Assembly (NCBI GenBank): GCA_020832445.1 | Contig: JAFIEO010000039.1 | Coordinates: forward strand, 62,001 to 126,000 | Direction: 5' to 3' | Origin: Paracoccaceae bacterium | GTDB taxonomy: Bacteria; Pseudomonadota; Alphaproteobacteria; Rhodobacterales; Rhodobacteraceae | Length of the DNA stretch: 64,000 nucleotides | Part shown: piece after piece, positions 17,127 to 25,509 of the stretch | Layout of the letters: each line of letters begins with the position of its first letter | Position numbering within the stretch: the stretch's first letter is position 1 | Notes under the pieces: model-generated | Told to the model about the DNA's origin: nothing | What the model saw: the letters and a program-made list of their open reading frames with translations, nothing else | Database searches by the model: none | Made by a program: the position numbers and the translations under genes

Positions 17127-17150
17127 CGCAAGGCGTCCTAGACTGCACCC

Positions 17151-17930
17151 ATGACAGATGATTGGGTTCAGGACAGTATTGCAGAGCGTCGCGCCGCCGA
17201 GGCGTTGATTGTCGATGTCGACGGGTTCGAAGGCCCGCTTGACCTGCTGCTGATGCTGTCGCGCACCCAGAAGGTGGATTTGCGCCGCATCTCCGTGTTG
17301 CAACTGGCCGAGCAATATCTGGTTTTCGTTGAAAAAGCGCGGGAATTGCGCATCGAGCTGGCCGCCGATTATCTGGTGATGGCGGCCTGGCTGGCCTATC
17401 TGAAATCGCGCCTGCTGCTGCCACCGGACCCGACCGAAGAAGGCCCGTCCGGCGAAGAACTGGCCGCGCATCTGGCGTTTCAGCTGGAACGGCGGCAAGC
17501 CATGCGCGAGGCGGCCGCACGCCTGATGGGGCGTGACCAGAAGGGGCGCGATTTCTTTGCGCGCGGCGCGCCGCAACCGCTGGCCGTGAACCGCAAGACC
17601 GTGTTTGACGCCAGCCTGCTGGACCTGATGCGGGCCTATGCGCGGCTGCGCACCCGCGACGAATTCCGCCCCTATGCGTTTGACAGAACCGATATCTACC
17701 CGCTGGAGGCCGCATTGGAGCGGTTGTCACGCATGGTGCCGGGGGCTGCGGACTGGACAAGCCTGCAAGCCTATCTGCCCGAAGGCTGGCGCGGTGCGCC
17801 CGCGCGCAAAAGATCGGCCATGGCATCCACATTTGCGGCAACGCTGGAGCTGGCCAAACAAGGCCAGATCGAATTGCGCCAGTCCGACACCTTTGCCCCC
17901 TTGCATTTGCGCAGACGGGCAGGGCAATAA
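17151..17930 (+). CDS. scpA: Segregation and condensation protein A
   Basis: A 259-residue kleisin subunit that links the SMC heads in the bacterial condensin complex for chromosome compaction and segregation. Diagnostic is the N-terminal FEGPLDLLLMLSRTQKVDL, followed by ISVLQLAEQYLVF and DYLVMAAWLAYLKSRLLL. The C-terminal winged-helix part, FAATLELAKQGQIELRQSDTF, binds the SMC head. scpB begins 10 nt after the stop codon. The length is normal. Confidence 0.95.
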   Translation: MTDDWVQDSIAERRAAEALIVDVDGFEGPLDLLLMLSRTQKVDLRRISVLQLAEQYLVFVEKARELRIELAADYLVMAAWLAYLKSRLLLPPDPTEEGPSGEELAAHLAFQLERRQAMREAAARLMGRDQKGRDFFARGAPQPLAVNRKTVFDASLLDLMRAYARLRTRDEFRPYAFDRTDIYPLEAALERLSRMVPGAADWTSLQAYLPEGWRGAPARKRSAMASTFAATLELAKQGQIELRQSDTFAPLHLRRRAGQ

Positions 17931-17939
17931 GACGCTATT

Positions 17940-18596
17940 ATGAGCCAGCAGCCCGCAGACACCAGTGACAAAAGCCTGTTTCCCGCGCCCCCCATGGCCG
18001 AGCAGGAGCGTATGATCGAAGCCATCCTGTTTGCCAGCACCGAGCCGCTGTCGCAGGCGATGATTGCGGCGCGATTGCCGCATGGCTGCGATGCTGCGGA
18101 AGCCTTAGCGCATCTGCGCACGCGCTATCAGGGGCGGGGCGTCAATCTGGTGCGGGTTGGCGATGCCTATGCCATGCGCACAGCCCCCGATCTGGCCTAT
18201 CTGATGCAGGCTGAACGTGTGGAAATCCGCAAGCTGTCCCGCGCGGCGATAGAGACATTGGCGATCATCGCCTATCATCAGCCTGTCACCCGCGCCGAGA
18301 TTGAGGAAATCAGGGGCGTTGCGGTGTCACGCGGCACAATAGACCAGTTGCTGGAACTGGAATGGATTCGTCTGGGGCGCAGGCGGATGACACCGGGGCG
18401 GCCTGTGACCTTTGTTGTGACGACAGAGTTTCTGGACCATTTCGGGCTGGAATCATCGCGCGATCTGCCCGGCCTTCGTGAATTGCGCGAGGCGGGCCTG
18501 CTGGACAGCCGGCCAATGCCCGGGCGCGATGCGCCTGGCGATGACGAGGATGATGACAGCCCTGAAACCGGACAATCCGAATTGTTCGAGGATTGA
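17940..18596 (+). CDS. scpB: Segregation and condensation protein B
   Basis: A 218-residue partner of ScpA in the SMC condensin complex; as a dimer it stabilises the kleisin. It carries two winged-helix domains. Family blocks are IEAILFASTEPLS near residue 28, AIETLAIIAYHQPVTRAEIEEIRG in the middle and LLELEWIRLGRR in the second domain. The C-terminus is an acidic, probably disordered tail (DDEDDDSPETGQSE). It ends the ribE-scpA-scpB group; a GC-rich palindrome follows. Confidence 0.94.
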   Translation: MSQQPADTSDKSLFPAPPMAEQERMIEAILFASTEPLSQAMIAARLPHGCDAAEALAHLRTRYQGRGVNLVRVGDAYAMRTAPDLAYLMQAERVEIRKLSRAAIETLAIIAYHQPVTRAEIEEIRGVAVSRGTIDQLLELEWIRLGRRRMTPGRPVTFVVTTEFLDHFGLESSRDLPGLRELREAGLLDSRPMPGRDAPGDDEDDDSPETGQSELFED

Positions 18597-18651
18597 AGGC
18601 GCGTGTTCCGAAAGGGGGGCTTGGAGGGCTGCCGCCCCCCAAACCCCCTGC

Positions 18652-18677
18652 CTTAAGGGGGGCAAGCCCCCCTTAAG
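18652..18677. terminator. Perfect palindromic hairpin between scpB and gpt
   Basis: A 12-bp perfect inverted repeat (CTTAAGGGGGGC with GCCCCCCTTAAG) around a 2-nt centre, in a G/C-run region between convergent genes. A second weaker G-run/C-run hairpin lies at 18613-18640. Neither has a T-run, so they are transcript-end structures rather than classic terminators. Confidence 0.5.
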
Positions 18678-18751
18678 AAACCCGGATTTTCGGGGATATT
18701 TGTGCCAGAATGAAACTGCAATGGTTCCAGTTCTGTGCGAGATCGGCGCGA

Positions 18752-19252
18752 TCAGGTGCCGCGGTAGGGTTCCACATATTGCAGCGCCATGTCCCATGGA
18801 AAGAAAATCCATGTATCCTGACTGACTTCGGTGATGAAGGTGTCGACCATCTCGCGACCCTGTGGCTTTGCATAGACAGTGGCAAAATGTGCTTTTGGAT
18901 AGAGCTGGCGCACCAGTTCCAGCGTTTTTCCGGTATCGACCAGATCGTCAATGATCAGGATACCTTCGCCGTCGCCCATCATTTCGGGCTGCGGTGATTT
19001 GAGCACTTTTGCGGCGTCCCTTGACTGGTGATCATAGGATTTGACGCTGATGGTGTCGACCACGCGAATATCGAGTTCGCGCGATATGATCATGGCAGGA
19101 GCAAGCCCGCCGCGGGTGATGGCGACGACCGCCCGCCATTGCCCGCCATCGGGGCCTTGTTTGTCCAGCCGCCATGCGAGTGCGCGACTGTCACGGTGAA
19201 TCTGGTCCCAGCTGATATGGAAGCCTTTTTCATGGGGCAGGCGGTCGGTCAT
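18752..19252 (-). CDS. gpt: Xanthine-guanine phosphoribosyltransferase
   Basis: A 166-residue purine-salvage enzyme that converts xanthine or guanine plus PRPP to XMP or GMP. The PRPP-binding loop [13 protein letters not shown] is intact and [11 protein letters not shown] is the family's early loop; the C-terminal [10 protein letters not shown] matches Gpt rather than hypoxanthine or adenine enzymes. The start is the ATG at 19252, which lies 1 nt after the fabI stop codon, so the genes are translationally coupled. The longer ORF upstream overlaps fabI and is rejected. Confidence 0.92.
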   Translation of the reverse strand: MTDRLPHEKGFHISWDQIHRDSRALAWRLDKQGPDGGQWRAVVAITRGGLAPAMIISRELDIRVVDTISVKSYDHQSRDAAKVLKSPQPEMMGDGEGILIIDDLVDTGKTLELVRQLYPKAHFATVYAKPQGREMVDTFITEVSQDTWIFFPWDMALQYVEPYRGT

Positions 19253-19253
19253 G

Positions 19254-20075
19254 TCAGGCGTCCTTCTTGCCGGTGACAACGTCGATATCGGGGGCGTCAA
19301 CCGCTTTCATGCCGACGACATGGTAGCCCGCGTCCACATGCAGATTTTCGCCTGTTGTGCCGGATCCGAGATCCGACAGCAGATAAAGTGCGGCCTTGCC
19401 GACTTCTTCCTGGGTCACATTGCGGCGCAGCGGCGAGTTCAGTTCATTCCATTTCATGATGTAGCGGAAATCACCGATACCGCTTGCCGCCAGTGTCTTG
19501 ATCGGACCCGCGCTGATGGCATTGCAGCGGATGCCGTCCTTGCCAAGATCTTCGGCGATATACTTGACGGATGCTTCCAGTGCAGCCTTGGCCACGCCCA
19601 TCACATTGTAATGCGGCATCACCTGTTCGGCCCCGTAATAGGTCATGGTCAGCAGGCTGCCGCCATCAGGCATCAATCTGGCTGCGCGCTGGCACACGGC
19701 CGTGAAGGAATAGACCGAGATGTCCATCGTCATGGCAAAATTGTCGCGCGAGGTGTCGACATAGCGGCCGCGCAATTCGTTCTTGTCCGAGAATCCAATG
19801 GCATGGACCACGAAATCGATGCTGCCCCAGAGTTTTTCCAACCCGTCAAACACCCCGTCAACCGAGGCCATGTCGGTCACGTCACATTCAAAAAGATGCG
19901 CGGTGCCAAGGCTTTCGGCCAGGGGCTTTACGCGCTTCTTCAATGCCTCGCCCTGATAGGCGAAGGCCAGTTCGGCACCGTGCTCGGCAAGGGCTTTGGC
20001 TATGCCCCATGCAATGGACTTGTCATTTGCAAGCCCCATGATAAGGCCGCGTTTGCCGCTCATCAGTTGTGCCAT
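19254..20075 (-). CDS. fabI: Enoyl-ACP reductase (NADH), FabI
   Basis: A 273-residue SDR-type enzyme that reduces the enoyl-ACP double bond, the last step of each fatty-acid elongation cycle. Typical features are [20 protein letters not shown] for NADH binding, the catalytic pair Tyr and Lys spaced as YNVMGVAK, and [12 protein letters not shown] near the substrate loop. AAGGAG lies 10 nt before the ATG. It is the first gene of the fabI-gpt pair, and shares a 266-nt divergent promoter region with pdxH. Confidence 0.95.
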   Translation of the reverse strand: MAQLMSGKRGLIMGLANDKSIAWGIAKALAEHGAELAFAYQGEALKKRVKPLAESLGTAHLFECDVTDMASVDGVFDGLEKLWGSIDFVVHAIGFSDKNELRGRYVDTSRDNFAMTMDISVYSFTAVCQRAARLMPDGGSLLTMTYYGAEQVMPHYNVMGVAKAALEASVKYIAEDLGKDGIRCNAISAGPIKTLAASGIGDFRYIMKWNELNSPLRRNVTQEEVGKAALYLLSDLGSGTTGENLHVDAGYHVVGMKAVDAPDIDVVTGKKDA

Positions 20076-20341
20076 TGTCCCGTCGCTCCTTGCTGGTAAG
20101 CTGTTAATTCTGCTTTAGGCCAAGCGCAGGGGCCGCGCAAGTCAGCCTGTTTGGCGGAGAAGGCATAAAAGTGATCCCGATGTTCGCATTCGAATGCTGC
20201 AATCCGTCCTTCAGGGGTTGCGCAAACTGTGCGCATCATGAATACAAATGGCACATTTTCATTTTGTCATAATTTTAGAGGAGATCGAAGCATGCCAAAG
20301 GCGATGCGCGTGACCCCCTTGAAATTATGGACGGAGGATAC

Positions 20342-20947
20342 GTGAGCACGCGAAGCGGAATTTTTGCAGGTGATGACCCTTTTGCGCTTGCCAGGTCCTG
20401 GCTGGCCGAGGCGCAGGCGGTTGAACCCAATGACCCCGATGCAATTGCCTTGTCCACGGTGGATGCCGATGGTCTGCCAAATGTAAGAATGGTGCTGCTA
20501 AAGGACATATTGGACGACAGTTTCGTCTTTTATACCAATTACGGCAGCGCCAAGGCGCAGGAGATTGACGCAGCAGGCAAGGCGGCTTTTGTCATTCACT
20601 GGAAATCACTGCGCCGGCAAATACGGGTTCGGGGCGTGACTGCGCGCGTTGAAGGGCAGGAGGCCGATGCCTATTTTGCCTCTCGCTCGCTCAAGAGCAG
20701 GCTTGGCGCATGGGCTTCTCGTCAGTCGCAACCTTTGGGGGCACGCACTGATCTGATGGCAGAGGTGGCACGCCAGACCATGCGACACGGGACAAACCCG
20801 CCGCGCCCGCCATTTTGGGGCGGGTACCGGATATCGCCGGTTGAAATAGAGTTCTGGGCGGATGGCGATTTCAGGTTGCATGATCGTTTTCGCTGGCACA
20901 GGACAACGCTTGCCGATGCGTGGACTGTCACGCGACTATCACCTTGA
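20342..20947 (+). CDS. pdxH: Pyridoxamine 5'-phosphate oxidase
   Basis: A 201-residue FMN enzyme that oxidises pyridoxine or pyridoxamine 5'-phosphate to pyridoxal 5'-phosphate. FMN- and substrate-binding blocks are [36 protein letters not shown] and [14 protein letters not shown], with the C-terminal RLSP end normal for the family. I chose the GTG at 20342 (N-terminus [13 protein letters not shown]) since GGAGG sits 4 nt upstream and homologues start here; an ATG at 20327 has no ribosome-binding site. A single-gene unit, diverging from fabI. Confidence 0.93.
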   Translation: MSTRSGIFAGDDPFALARSWLAEAQAVEPNDPDAIALSTVDADGLPNVRMVLLKDILDDSFVFYTNYGSAKAQEIDAAGKAAFVIHWKSLRRQIRVRGVTARVEGQEADAYFASRSLKSRLGAWASRQSQPLGARTDLMAEVARQTMRHGTNPPRPPFWGGYRISPVEIEFWADGDFRLHDRFRWHRTTLADAWTVTRLSP

Positions 20948-21046
20948 TCGACGTGCGCGTGGCGTTATGATGCTTTTGATATCCGGCGGAGGATGCGGAT
21001 GGACATGCCGTGATCGATACAAATATGAGATGTGGAACAAGTAAAC

Positions 21047-21607
21047 ATGACTTCGCCTGACGAGACGACAGAAAAATATTCCGGTGTCGTCAAATGGTTT
21101 GACCCCAGCAAAGGGTTCGGGTTCATTGTGGCCGCTGGTGCAGGATCGGATATCTTATTGCATGCGAATGCGCTGCGCAATTTCGGCCTGAATTCTGTGT
21201 GTGACGGTGCGCGCATTACCATCAATGCGCAAAAGACGGCACGCGGCCTTCAGACTGTTGAGGTATTGGAGGTGCTGCCGCCCGAAGGCGAAGACGGCAC
21301 GACCGTTGATAATACTGATGCGGCGCCTTCTGGTGTGGATATGTCCATTCCGCTGGAACCTGCGCGCGTGAAGTGGTTTGACAAGGTCAAGGGGTTCGGG
21401 TTCGCCAATGTATTTGGCAAGCCCGAAGATGTGTTTGTCCATATGGAAACCCTGCGCCGCGCCGGTCTGGCCGAATTGCAGCCGGGCGAAGCGCTGGCGA
21501 TACGCGTGGCCGAAGGGGAGCGCGGGCGTATGGCCGTGTCGATCGAGCCCTGGGAAGCGAGCATGCCGCATCTGCGTCAAGGCAGTGATATTGCAGGTGG
21601 CGCCTGA
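21047..21607 (+). CDS. Protein with two cold-shock domains
   Basis: A 186-residue protein with two cold-shock domains joined by an acidic linker. The first (about residues 8-75) has [14 protein letters not shown] and SDILLHA; the second (about 105-170) has [18 protein letters not shown] and [17 protein letters not shown]2 of domain 1 reads DILLHA instead of DVFVHI, so that domain may bind RNA less well. The gene overlaps the start of the DUF192 gene (TGATG). It probably acts as an RNA chaperone. An ATG at 21032 would add five residues. Confidence 0.88.
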   Translation: MTSPDETTEKYSGVVKWFDPSKGFGFIVAAGAGSDILLHANALRNFGLNSVCDGARITINAQKTARGLQTVEVLEVLPPEGEDGTTVDNTDAAPSGVDMSIPLEPARVKWFDKVKGFGFANVFGKPEDVFVHMETLRRAGLAELQPGEALAIRVAEGERGRMAVSIEPWEASMPHLRQGSDIAGGA

Positions 21608-22089
21608 TGTTTCGCCGCGTTGTCGCGATTGCACTGTTTTCAATGGCGGTGCTGGCCGCAGGCGGGCCGCTTCAGGCGGCATGCAGTGCGGAACGTGTCG
21701 ATCTGCGCGGCGATTGGGGGCAGGCGCGCTTCAGCATAGAGGTGGCCGATACCGAAGCGCTGCGCGCACAGGGGCTGATGAATCGCGAACACCTGCCAAG
21801 ATCTGCGGGCATGCTGTTCATATTCGAGGCACCGACCAGCCCGTCGTTTTGGATGCGCAATACATTGATTCCGCTGGATATGATTTTTGTCGATCCGACA
21901 GGGGCTGTGACCCATGTGCATCACAACGCCATCCCGCATGACACAACACCGATTCCCGGTGGGGATAATGTGTTGATGGTGCTGGAAATCAACGGTGGAT
22001 TGTCGCGTTCAATGGGCATCGATGTCGGGTCAGAGTTGCGCCACCCGCGCCTTGATGACGGTATTGCGCTCTGGCCTTGTGATCCATAA
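21607..22089 (+). CDS. DUF192 protein with signal peptide
   Basis: A 160-residue exported protein. A hydrophobic signal peptide ends near LQAACS; the rest is a single DUF192 domain, recognised by ALRAQGLMNREHLPRSAGMLF, SFWMRNTLIPLDMIFVD and VLEINGG. Families with this domain are small beta-barrel proteins of unknown function, found in many bacteria and archaea. The ATG overlaps the stop codon of the double cold-shock gene by one base (TGATG), so translation is coupled. tRNA-Pro follows 81 nt later. Confidence 0.9.
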   Translation: MFRRVVAIALFSMAVLAAGGPLQAACSAERVDLRGDWGQARFSIEVADTEALRAQGLMNREHLPRSAGMLFIFEAPTSPSFWMRNTLIPLDMIFVDPTGAVTHVHHNAIPHDTTPIPGGDNVLMVLEINGGLSRSMGIDVGSELRHPRLDDGIALWPCDP

Positions 22090-22170
22090 CGCTATGCGAT
22101 GCGGTTTCTTCTGCCAAAGGCAAGATTGCCTCTTTTCTTGGGCGGGCAACCTCGTTACATAGCCCTCAGT

Positions 22171-22247
22171 CGGGGCGTGGCGCAGCTTGGTAGCGCGACG
22201 GTTTTGGGTACCGTAGGTCGTAGGTTCGAATCCTATCGCCCCGACCA
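22171..22247 (+). tRNA. tRNA-Pro (anticodon TGG)
   Basis: A full cloverleaf: acceptor CGGGGCG pairs with CGCCCCG, D-arm GCGC/GCGC, anticodon stem ACGGT/ACCGT around TTTGGGT (anticodon TGG), T-arm with TTCGAAT, then discriminator A and an encoded CCA. 77 nt including CCA. The base before the acceptor and the sequence after CCA show no sign of an integrated element. Confidence 0.96.
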
Positions 22248-22267
22248 TTCATTGAAGCACGGGTATT

Positions 22268-22879
22268 TTACGTTGTGATATAGCTTGCCGGTATCAGGCC
22301 GCGCAAAGCGTTTCCAACCCATAGGCGCACATGTGGCAGATCGCTTGCCAACAAGGGTTCTTCGGGACAATCAAGTGACGCACGCAAGACACCGGGCAGC
22401 AAGCCGGACGTTAGCGGCGGTGTGCGCAGCCCTGCACCACGGTCAAAGAAGACAGTGGTGATGGTTCCATCGCATACCTCATTGCGTTCATTCAGAAAAA
22501 TCAGTTCATCCAGATCACTGCGAAGGGTTGCGCGCGCATTGTCATATATTGCGCGACGGGTTGATTTGATGCGCAGCCATGGGTCTGATGAATTCAGGCG
22601 TTCTTGTGCCAGACCTATGCGCCAAAGTTTGGCAGCAGGGGGCAGGGCGTGTGATTCTATCTTGACTGTGCGATGCGCATCCAGTGTCAGGCGCAATCTG
22701 GCGGGGTGGCCGGGGCCGTGTATCACCGGTTGCGGGCACGACCACCCCAGCACGCGCGCGCCCGCTTGCAGCCTTGCCAGATGCAGTGGCCAGTTGCGCG
22801 CGGCGTGCCCGTCCCAATACATGGTTTCAATCAATTTCAGTCCGGGTTGATCAGCGCCTGCATATAGCGTGCTTTCCAC
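22268..22879 (-). CDS. pabC: Aminodeoxychorismate lyase (class IV aminotransferase), PabC-like
   Basis: A 203-residue PLP enzyme of the branched-chain/PabC family, expected to cleave 4-amino-4-deoxychorismate into p-aminobenzoate and pyruvate for folate synthesis. Features are LKLIETMYWDG, then HLARLQAGARVLGW, the predicted PLP lysine in IKSTRRAIYDNA and FLNERNEVCDGTITTVFF with PPLTSGLLPGVLR. The GTG at 22879 is supported by GGGAGG 7 nt upstream, giving a 43-nt overlap with pabB. The overlap and shared pathway make translational coupling likely. Confidence 0.87.
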   Translation of the reverse strand: MESTLYAGADQPGLKLIETMYWDGHAARNWPLHLARLQAGARVLGWSCPQPVIHGPGHPARLRLTLDAHRTVKIESHALPPAAKLWRIGLAQERLNSSDPWLRIKSTRRAIYDNARATLRSDLDELIFLNERNEVCDGTITTVFFDRGAGLRTPPLTSGLLPGVLRASLDCPEEPLLASDLPHVRLWVGNALRGLIPASYITT

Positions 22880-23976
22880 AACGCTTCCTCCCATTCGCCG
22901 GTGGCGGTGCTGTCTTGAACCACGCCGCCGCCCACATTTGCCAGTATCTGACCGTCTGGCGACATGCGCAAGGTCCGGATGCCCACGGACCAGCATTGAT
23001 CCCCCGATGGTGCGGCCCAGCCGATCGCCCCGCAATAGACGCCGCGCGGATGGGGTTCGAGTTCTGCGATGATCTGCATGGCGCGGATTTTCGGCGCCCC
23101 CGTGATGGAACCGCAGGGAAACAATGCCGCCATCAGGCCCGGCAGGTCGGCCCCGTCGCGCAAGCGCCCCTGAATCCGGCTGCTCATCTGGTGGACGGTG
23201 GCGAAACTGTCGATGGCAAAAAGTTCCGGCACATGGACAGACCCGACCTCGGAAATGCGGGCAATGTCATTGCGCAACAGATCGACGATCATCAGGTTTT
23301 CGGCCTGTGATTTCTCGCTGTCCAGCAACTCCTGCAACAAGGCCGCATCGCGCACGGGGTCGGGGCTGCGCGGTGCGGTTCCTTTCATGGGTCGGCTTTC
23401 GATGATGCCACCTGTCACATGAAAGAACAATTCCGGACTGCGCGAGATGATGGCAGGCCCTGTTCCGACATCAATAAAGGCCCCAAAGCCTACAGATTGA
23501 CGGGCGCGCAACGCGCCATACAAGCCCAGCCCTGTGCCCGACACCAACGCGGTTGCAAGCGGAAAGGTCAGGTTGATCTGGTAGCAATCGCCCGCCGCGA
23601 TATAGTCTTGCAGCCGTGCGAAGGCATGGTCATAGGCCGCTTGGTCCACCACAGGGCGCAACGGGGCAAGCCGTGCCGCCGTCGCAGTTTCTGCGGCTTG
23701 TTGCAGAACTGCGTCGGCAGATGCCGGTGCATCATAACACCCCAGCACGACCAAAGGCGCACTGCCATCAGCCTTGAGCGAGCTGTGCAAACGTTCCTCA
23801 AACACATGGCCGGCCTCATAGGCAAGATAGCCGGCAATCCATGCGCCCTGGCGGCGCGCGCGCTCTGCCCGGGCCAGTACGGGGCGCACATCTTGCGGCT
23901 GCCACGCGACCAGCAATTCGCGCGGCGATTCAAAAAGCGCGGGTTTGCCCTGGGGGCCATGTTCTATCACGATCAC
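22837..23976 (-). CDS. pabB: Aminodeoxychorismate synthase component I
   Basis: A 379-residue chorismate-binding enzyme that makes 4-amino-4-deoxychorismate with glutamine-derived ammonia, for p-aminobenzoate and folate. Blocks seen are GDCYQINLTFPL, the motif SRSPELF, SRPMKGTAPRS, LLRNDIARISEVGSV and the metal/chorismate motif PCGSITGAPKIRAM. It is shorter than anthranilate synthase and lacks its N-terminal tryptophan site. Its 3' end overlaps pabC by 43 nt, giving a pabB-pabC pair. No amidotransferase pabA is in the window. Confidence 0.92.
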   Translation of the reverse strand: MIVIEHGPQGKPALFESPRELLVAWQPQDVRPVLARAERARRQGAWIAGYLAYEAGHVFEERLHSSLKADGSAPLVVLGCYDAPASADAVLQQAAETATAARLAPLRPVVDQAAYDHAFARLQDYIAAGDCYQINLTFPLATALVSGTGLGLYGALRARQSVGFGAFIDVGTGPAIISRSPELFFHVTGGIIESRPMKGTAPRSPDPVRDAALLQELLDSEKSQAENLMIVDLLRNDIARISEVGSVHVPELFAIDSFATVHQMSSRIQGRLRDGADLPGLMAALFPCGSITGAPKIRAMQIIAELEPHPRGVYCGAIGWAAPSGDQCWSVGIRTLRMSPDGQILANVGGGVVQDSTATGEWEEALWKARYMQALINPD

Positions 23977-24054
23977 GGGCGGGATGCCTTGTCTTGCAGA
24001 TATTCGGTGTTTTGCAGGTATCTGGGTCTTGCGGTCATTTCGGGTCGCGGCAGT

Positions 24055-24402
24055 CTACATCTGCGCCATATAATGCCGCACGGCCGTTTGCACATGCCGA
24101 AAACGGTCACCGCCAAGGTGTTTTCCGCCATACCAGCGTGTGACGACAATAATATGGTCGCGCAGCCCTTCACGTTCCAGCATCCGCAGGATTGTCATGC
24201 CAGCCCCCGCTTCGCCATCATCACTTTTCAACGGACCATCCGCGCAGATCAGGCCCCAGCTGTTATGTGTGGCCTTTGCAAATTTGCGGTCCTGTTTCAG
24301 CAAGGCCACAAATTTGCGTGCCTCTTCACCGTCGCGGCAGGGACCACCGGATACGGCGTATTTTGACCCGCGATCAGTGACGATATTGTTCAGAATGCGC
24401 AT
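24055..24402 (-). CDS. IMPACT/YigZ family protein (UPF0029 domain only)
   Basis: A 115-residue protein consisting only of the UPF0029 (IMPACT N-terminal) domain. Seen are SKYAVSGGPCRDGEEARKF, the conserved SDDGEAGAGMTIL and VVTRWYGGKHLGGDRFRH, which match YigZ and eukaryotic IMPACT proteins. The usual YigZ also has a ferredoxin-like C-terminal domain, absent here. Function in bacteria is not settled; a link to ribosomes or translation has been proposed for the family. The gene is 78 nt downstream of pabB on the same strand direction but could have its own start site. Confidence 0.85.
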   Translation of the reverse strand: MRILNNIVTDRGSKYAVSGGPCRDGEEARKFVALLKQDRKFAKATHNSWGLICADGPLKSDDGEAGAGMTILRMLEREGLRDHIIVVTRWYGGKHLGGDRFRHVQTAVRHYMAQM

Positions 24403-24569
24403 GTGCGCTGGATAGGTGCTAAAGCCATTGGGGGCAAGTTATATGCGGTGCCCACGCCGCGCTGCAACCAGCGGATGCCCGCGACAATTGGTCTGGATCT
24501 GCGAGCATCCCTTGTTTTCAAGCAGTGCGTGCTTATCATCAAACCATATCGTCATGTCAGGAAGTTGAA

Positions 24570-24875
24570 ATGCCTAAACTCGTCAAACTCTATATACAAC
24601 AGGTGGCGATAGGGTTTGGCCTGTCTGCGGTGTTCACCGCGATCCTGATCTATTTCAACATCGGTAATCTGCAACGTCTGGTGTTTGGATCAAGCGACGG
24701 GTTGCTGGGTTTGTTCCTGATCTTCTTTTTCAACGGTCTGGTTTTTGCCGGCGCGCAGTTTGCGATTCGCATAATGCGCATGGGGTTTGAAGATGATGAT
24801 GATGACGACCATCATGGCGGTGACGGCGTGCGTCACAGCGATATGGTGCCGATCAGAATTTCGGAAAAATCGTAA
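24570..24875 (+). CDS. Conserved small membrane protein of unknown function
   Basis: A 101-residue protein with two predicted membrane segments (about residues 10-30 and 41-64) and a charged cytoplasmic-type tail of consecutive aspartates (EDDDDDDHHGG). AGGAAG lies 6 nt before the ATG at 24570, which I prefer to the upstream ATG at 24525. I do not recognise a family with certainty. Acidic tail and codon use are typical for the region. It is followed by a 634-nt stretch without a supported gene. Confidence 0.7.
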   Translation: MPKLVKLYIQQVAIGFGLSAVFTAILIYFNIGNLQRLVFGSSDGLLGLFLIFFFNGLVFAGAQFAIRIMRMGFEDDDDDDHHGGDGVRHSDMVPIRISEKS

Positions 24876-25509
24876 GGTGGCAGGCCCGCAGCAACCGTGG
24901 TGGCGTGAATTTCCCGAGAGCCTGAGTGTTCAGGTGGGCACCAGATAACAAGGCCAGGACCATGTCAGAGCCAGCTCCCTCGGAGATGCTTATCGGCCAC
25001 TGGAAAAGGGCTACACACGAGAAGAGCAGCACCTGCCAATCGTGAAGATAAGCAGCACTTCGGTGCAGTTCAAGGCATAGTTCGGGTTGAAATATTTTTC
25101 ACTGCGTGGCGCATGTTCAAGCGACGCGGGAAATTAACGCCAGCGGCGTTCGGTGCAGCCACGCGCGGTGTAAAATAGTCCCGCGTTTTCGCAATGCCGT
25201 GTAGGATTGTTATGTCAGATGGGCGCGCATGGTTGGCAATTCGCGGCGTGAAGCGCACCCCCAAAGGCGCGGAGCAAAGGGCGCAGCCCGCCGCGCCATA
25301 GGTCTGGCCGTCCCGCGGCCTGCCGATTTGCCCAGCGATACGCCAAGCGTTTGAACGCAAGAGTATGCAGCTTGCATAAAGTGCATTCCTCTAATGTTGG
25401 ATCGGCAGACCCCGGCCCCCCAATGGCGCGGGCTTTATCCAAGCGCAAAAGACAGCTTCATGCCTGCGCCCCACACAAACCGGATGCTTCAACCTGATCG
25501 CATCATGCC
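24876..25509. other. 634-nt stretch with no supported gene
   Basis: No ORF here has a ribosome-binding site or recognisable product. Two overlapping minus-strand ORFs (96 and 77 residues) are arginine- and alanine-rich and look like out-of-frame GC-rich sequence. The + strand reading frame from about 24970 to 25079 gives a short protein-like stretch ending at a stop (ending STSVQFKA), which could be a decayed gene fragment. I cannot assign it. No tRNA or known structured RNA is visible. Confidence 0.6.

Noticed and set aside
22171-22247. tRNA-Pro as an attachment site for an integrated element
   Set aside because: No integrase, no repeat of the tRNA 3' end, and ordinary housekeeping genes follow immediately.
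25070-25448. Minus-strand ORFs of 96 and 77 residues in the 634-nt gap
   Set aside because: Overlap in different frames, Arg/Ala-rich, no ribosome-binding site and no recognisable product; left as unassigned sequence.
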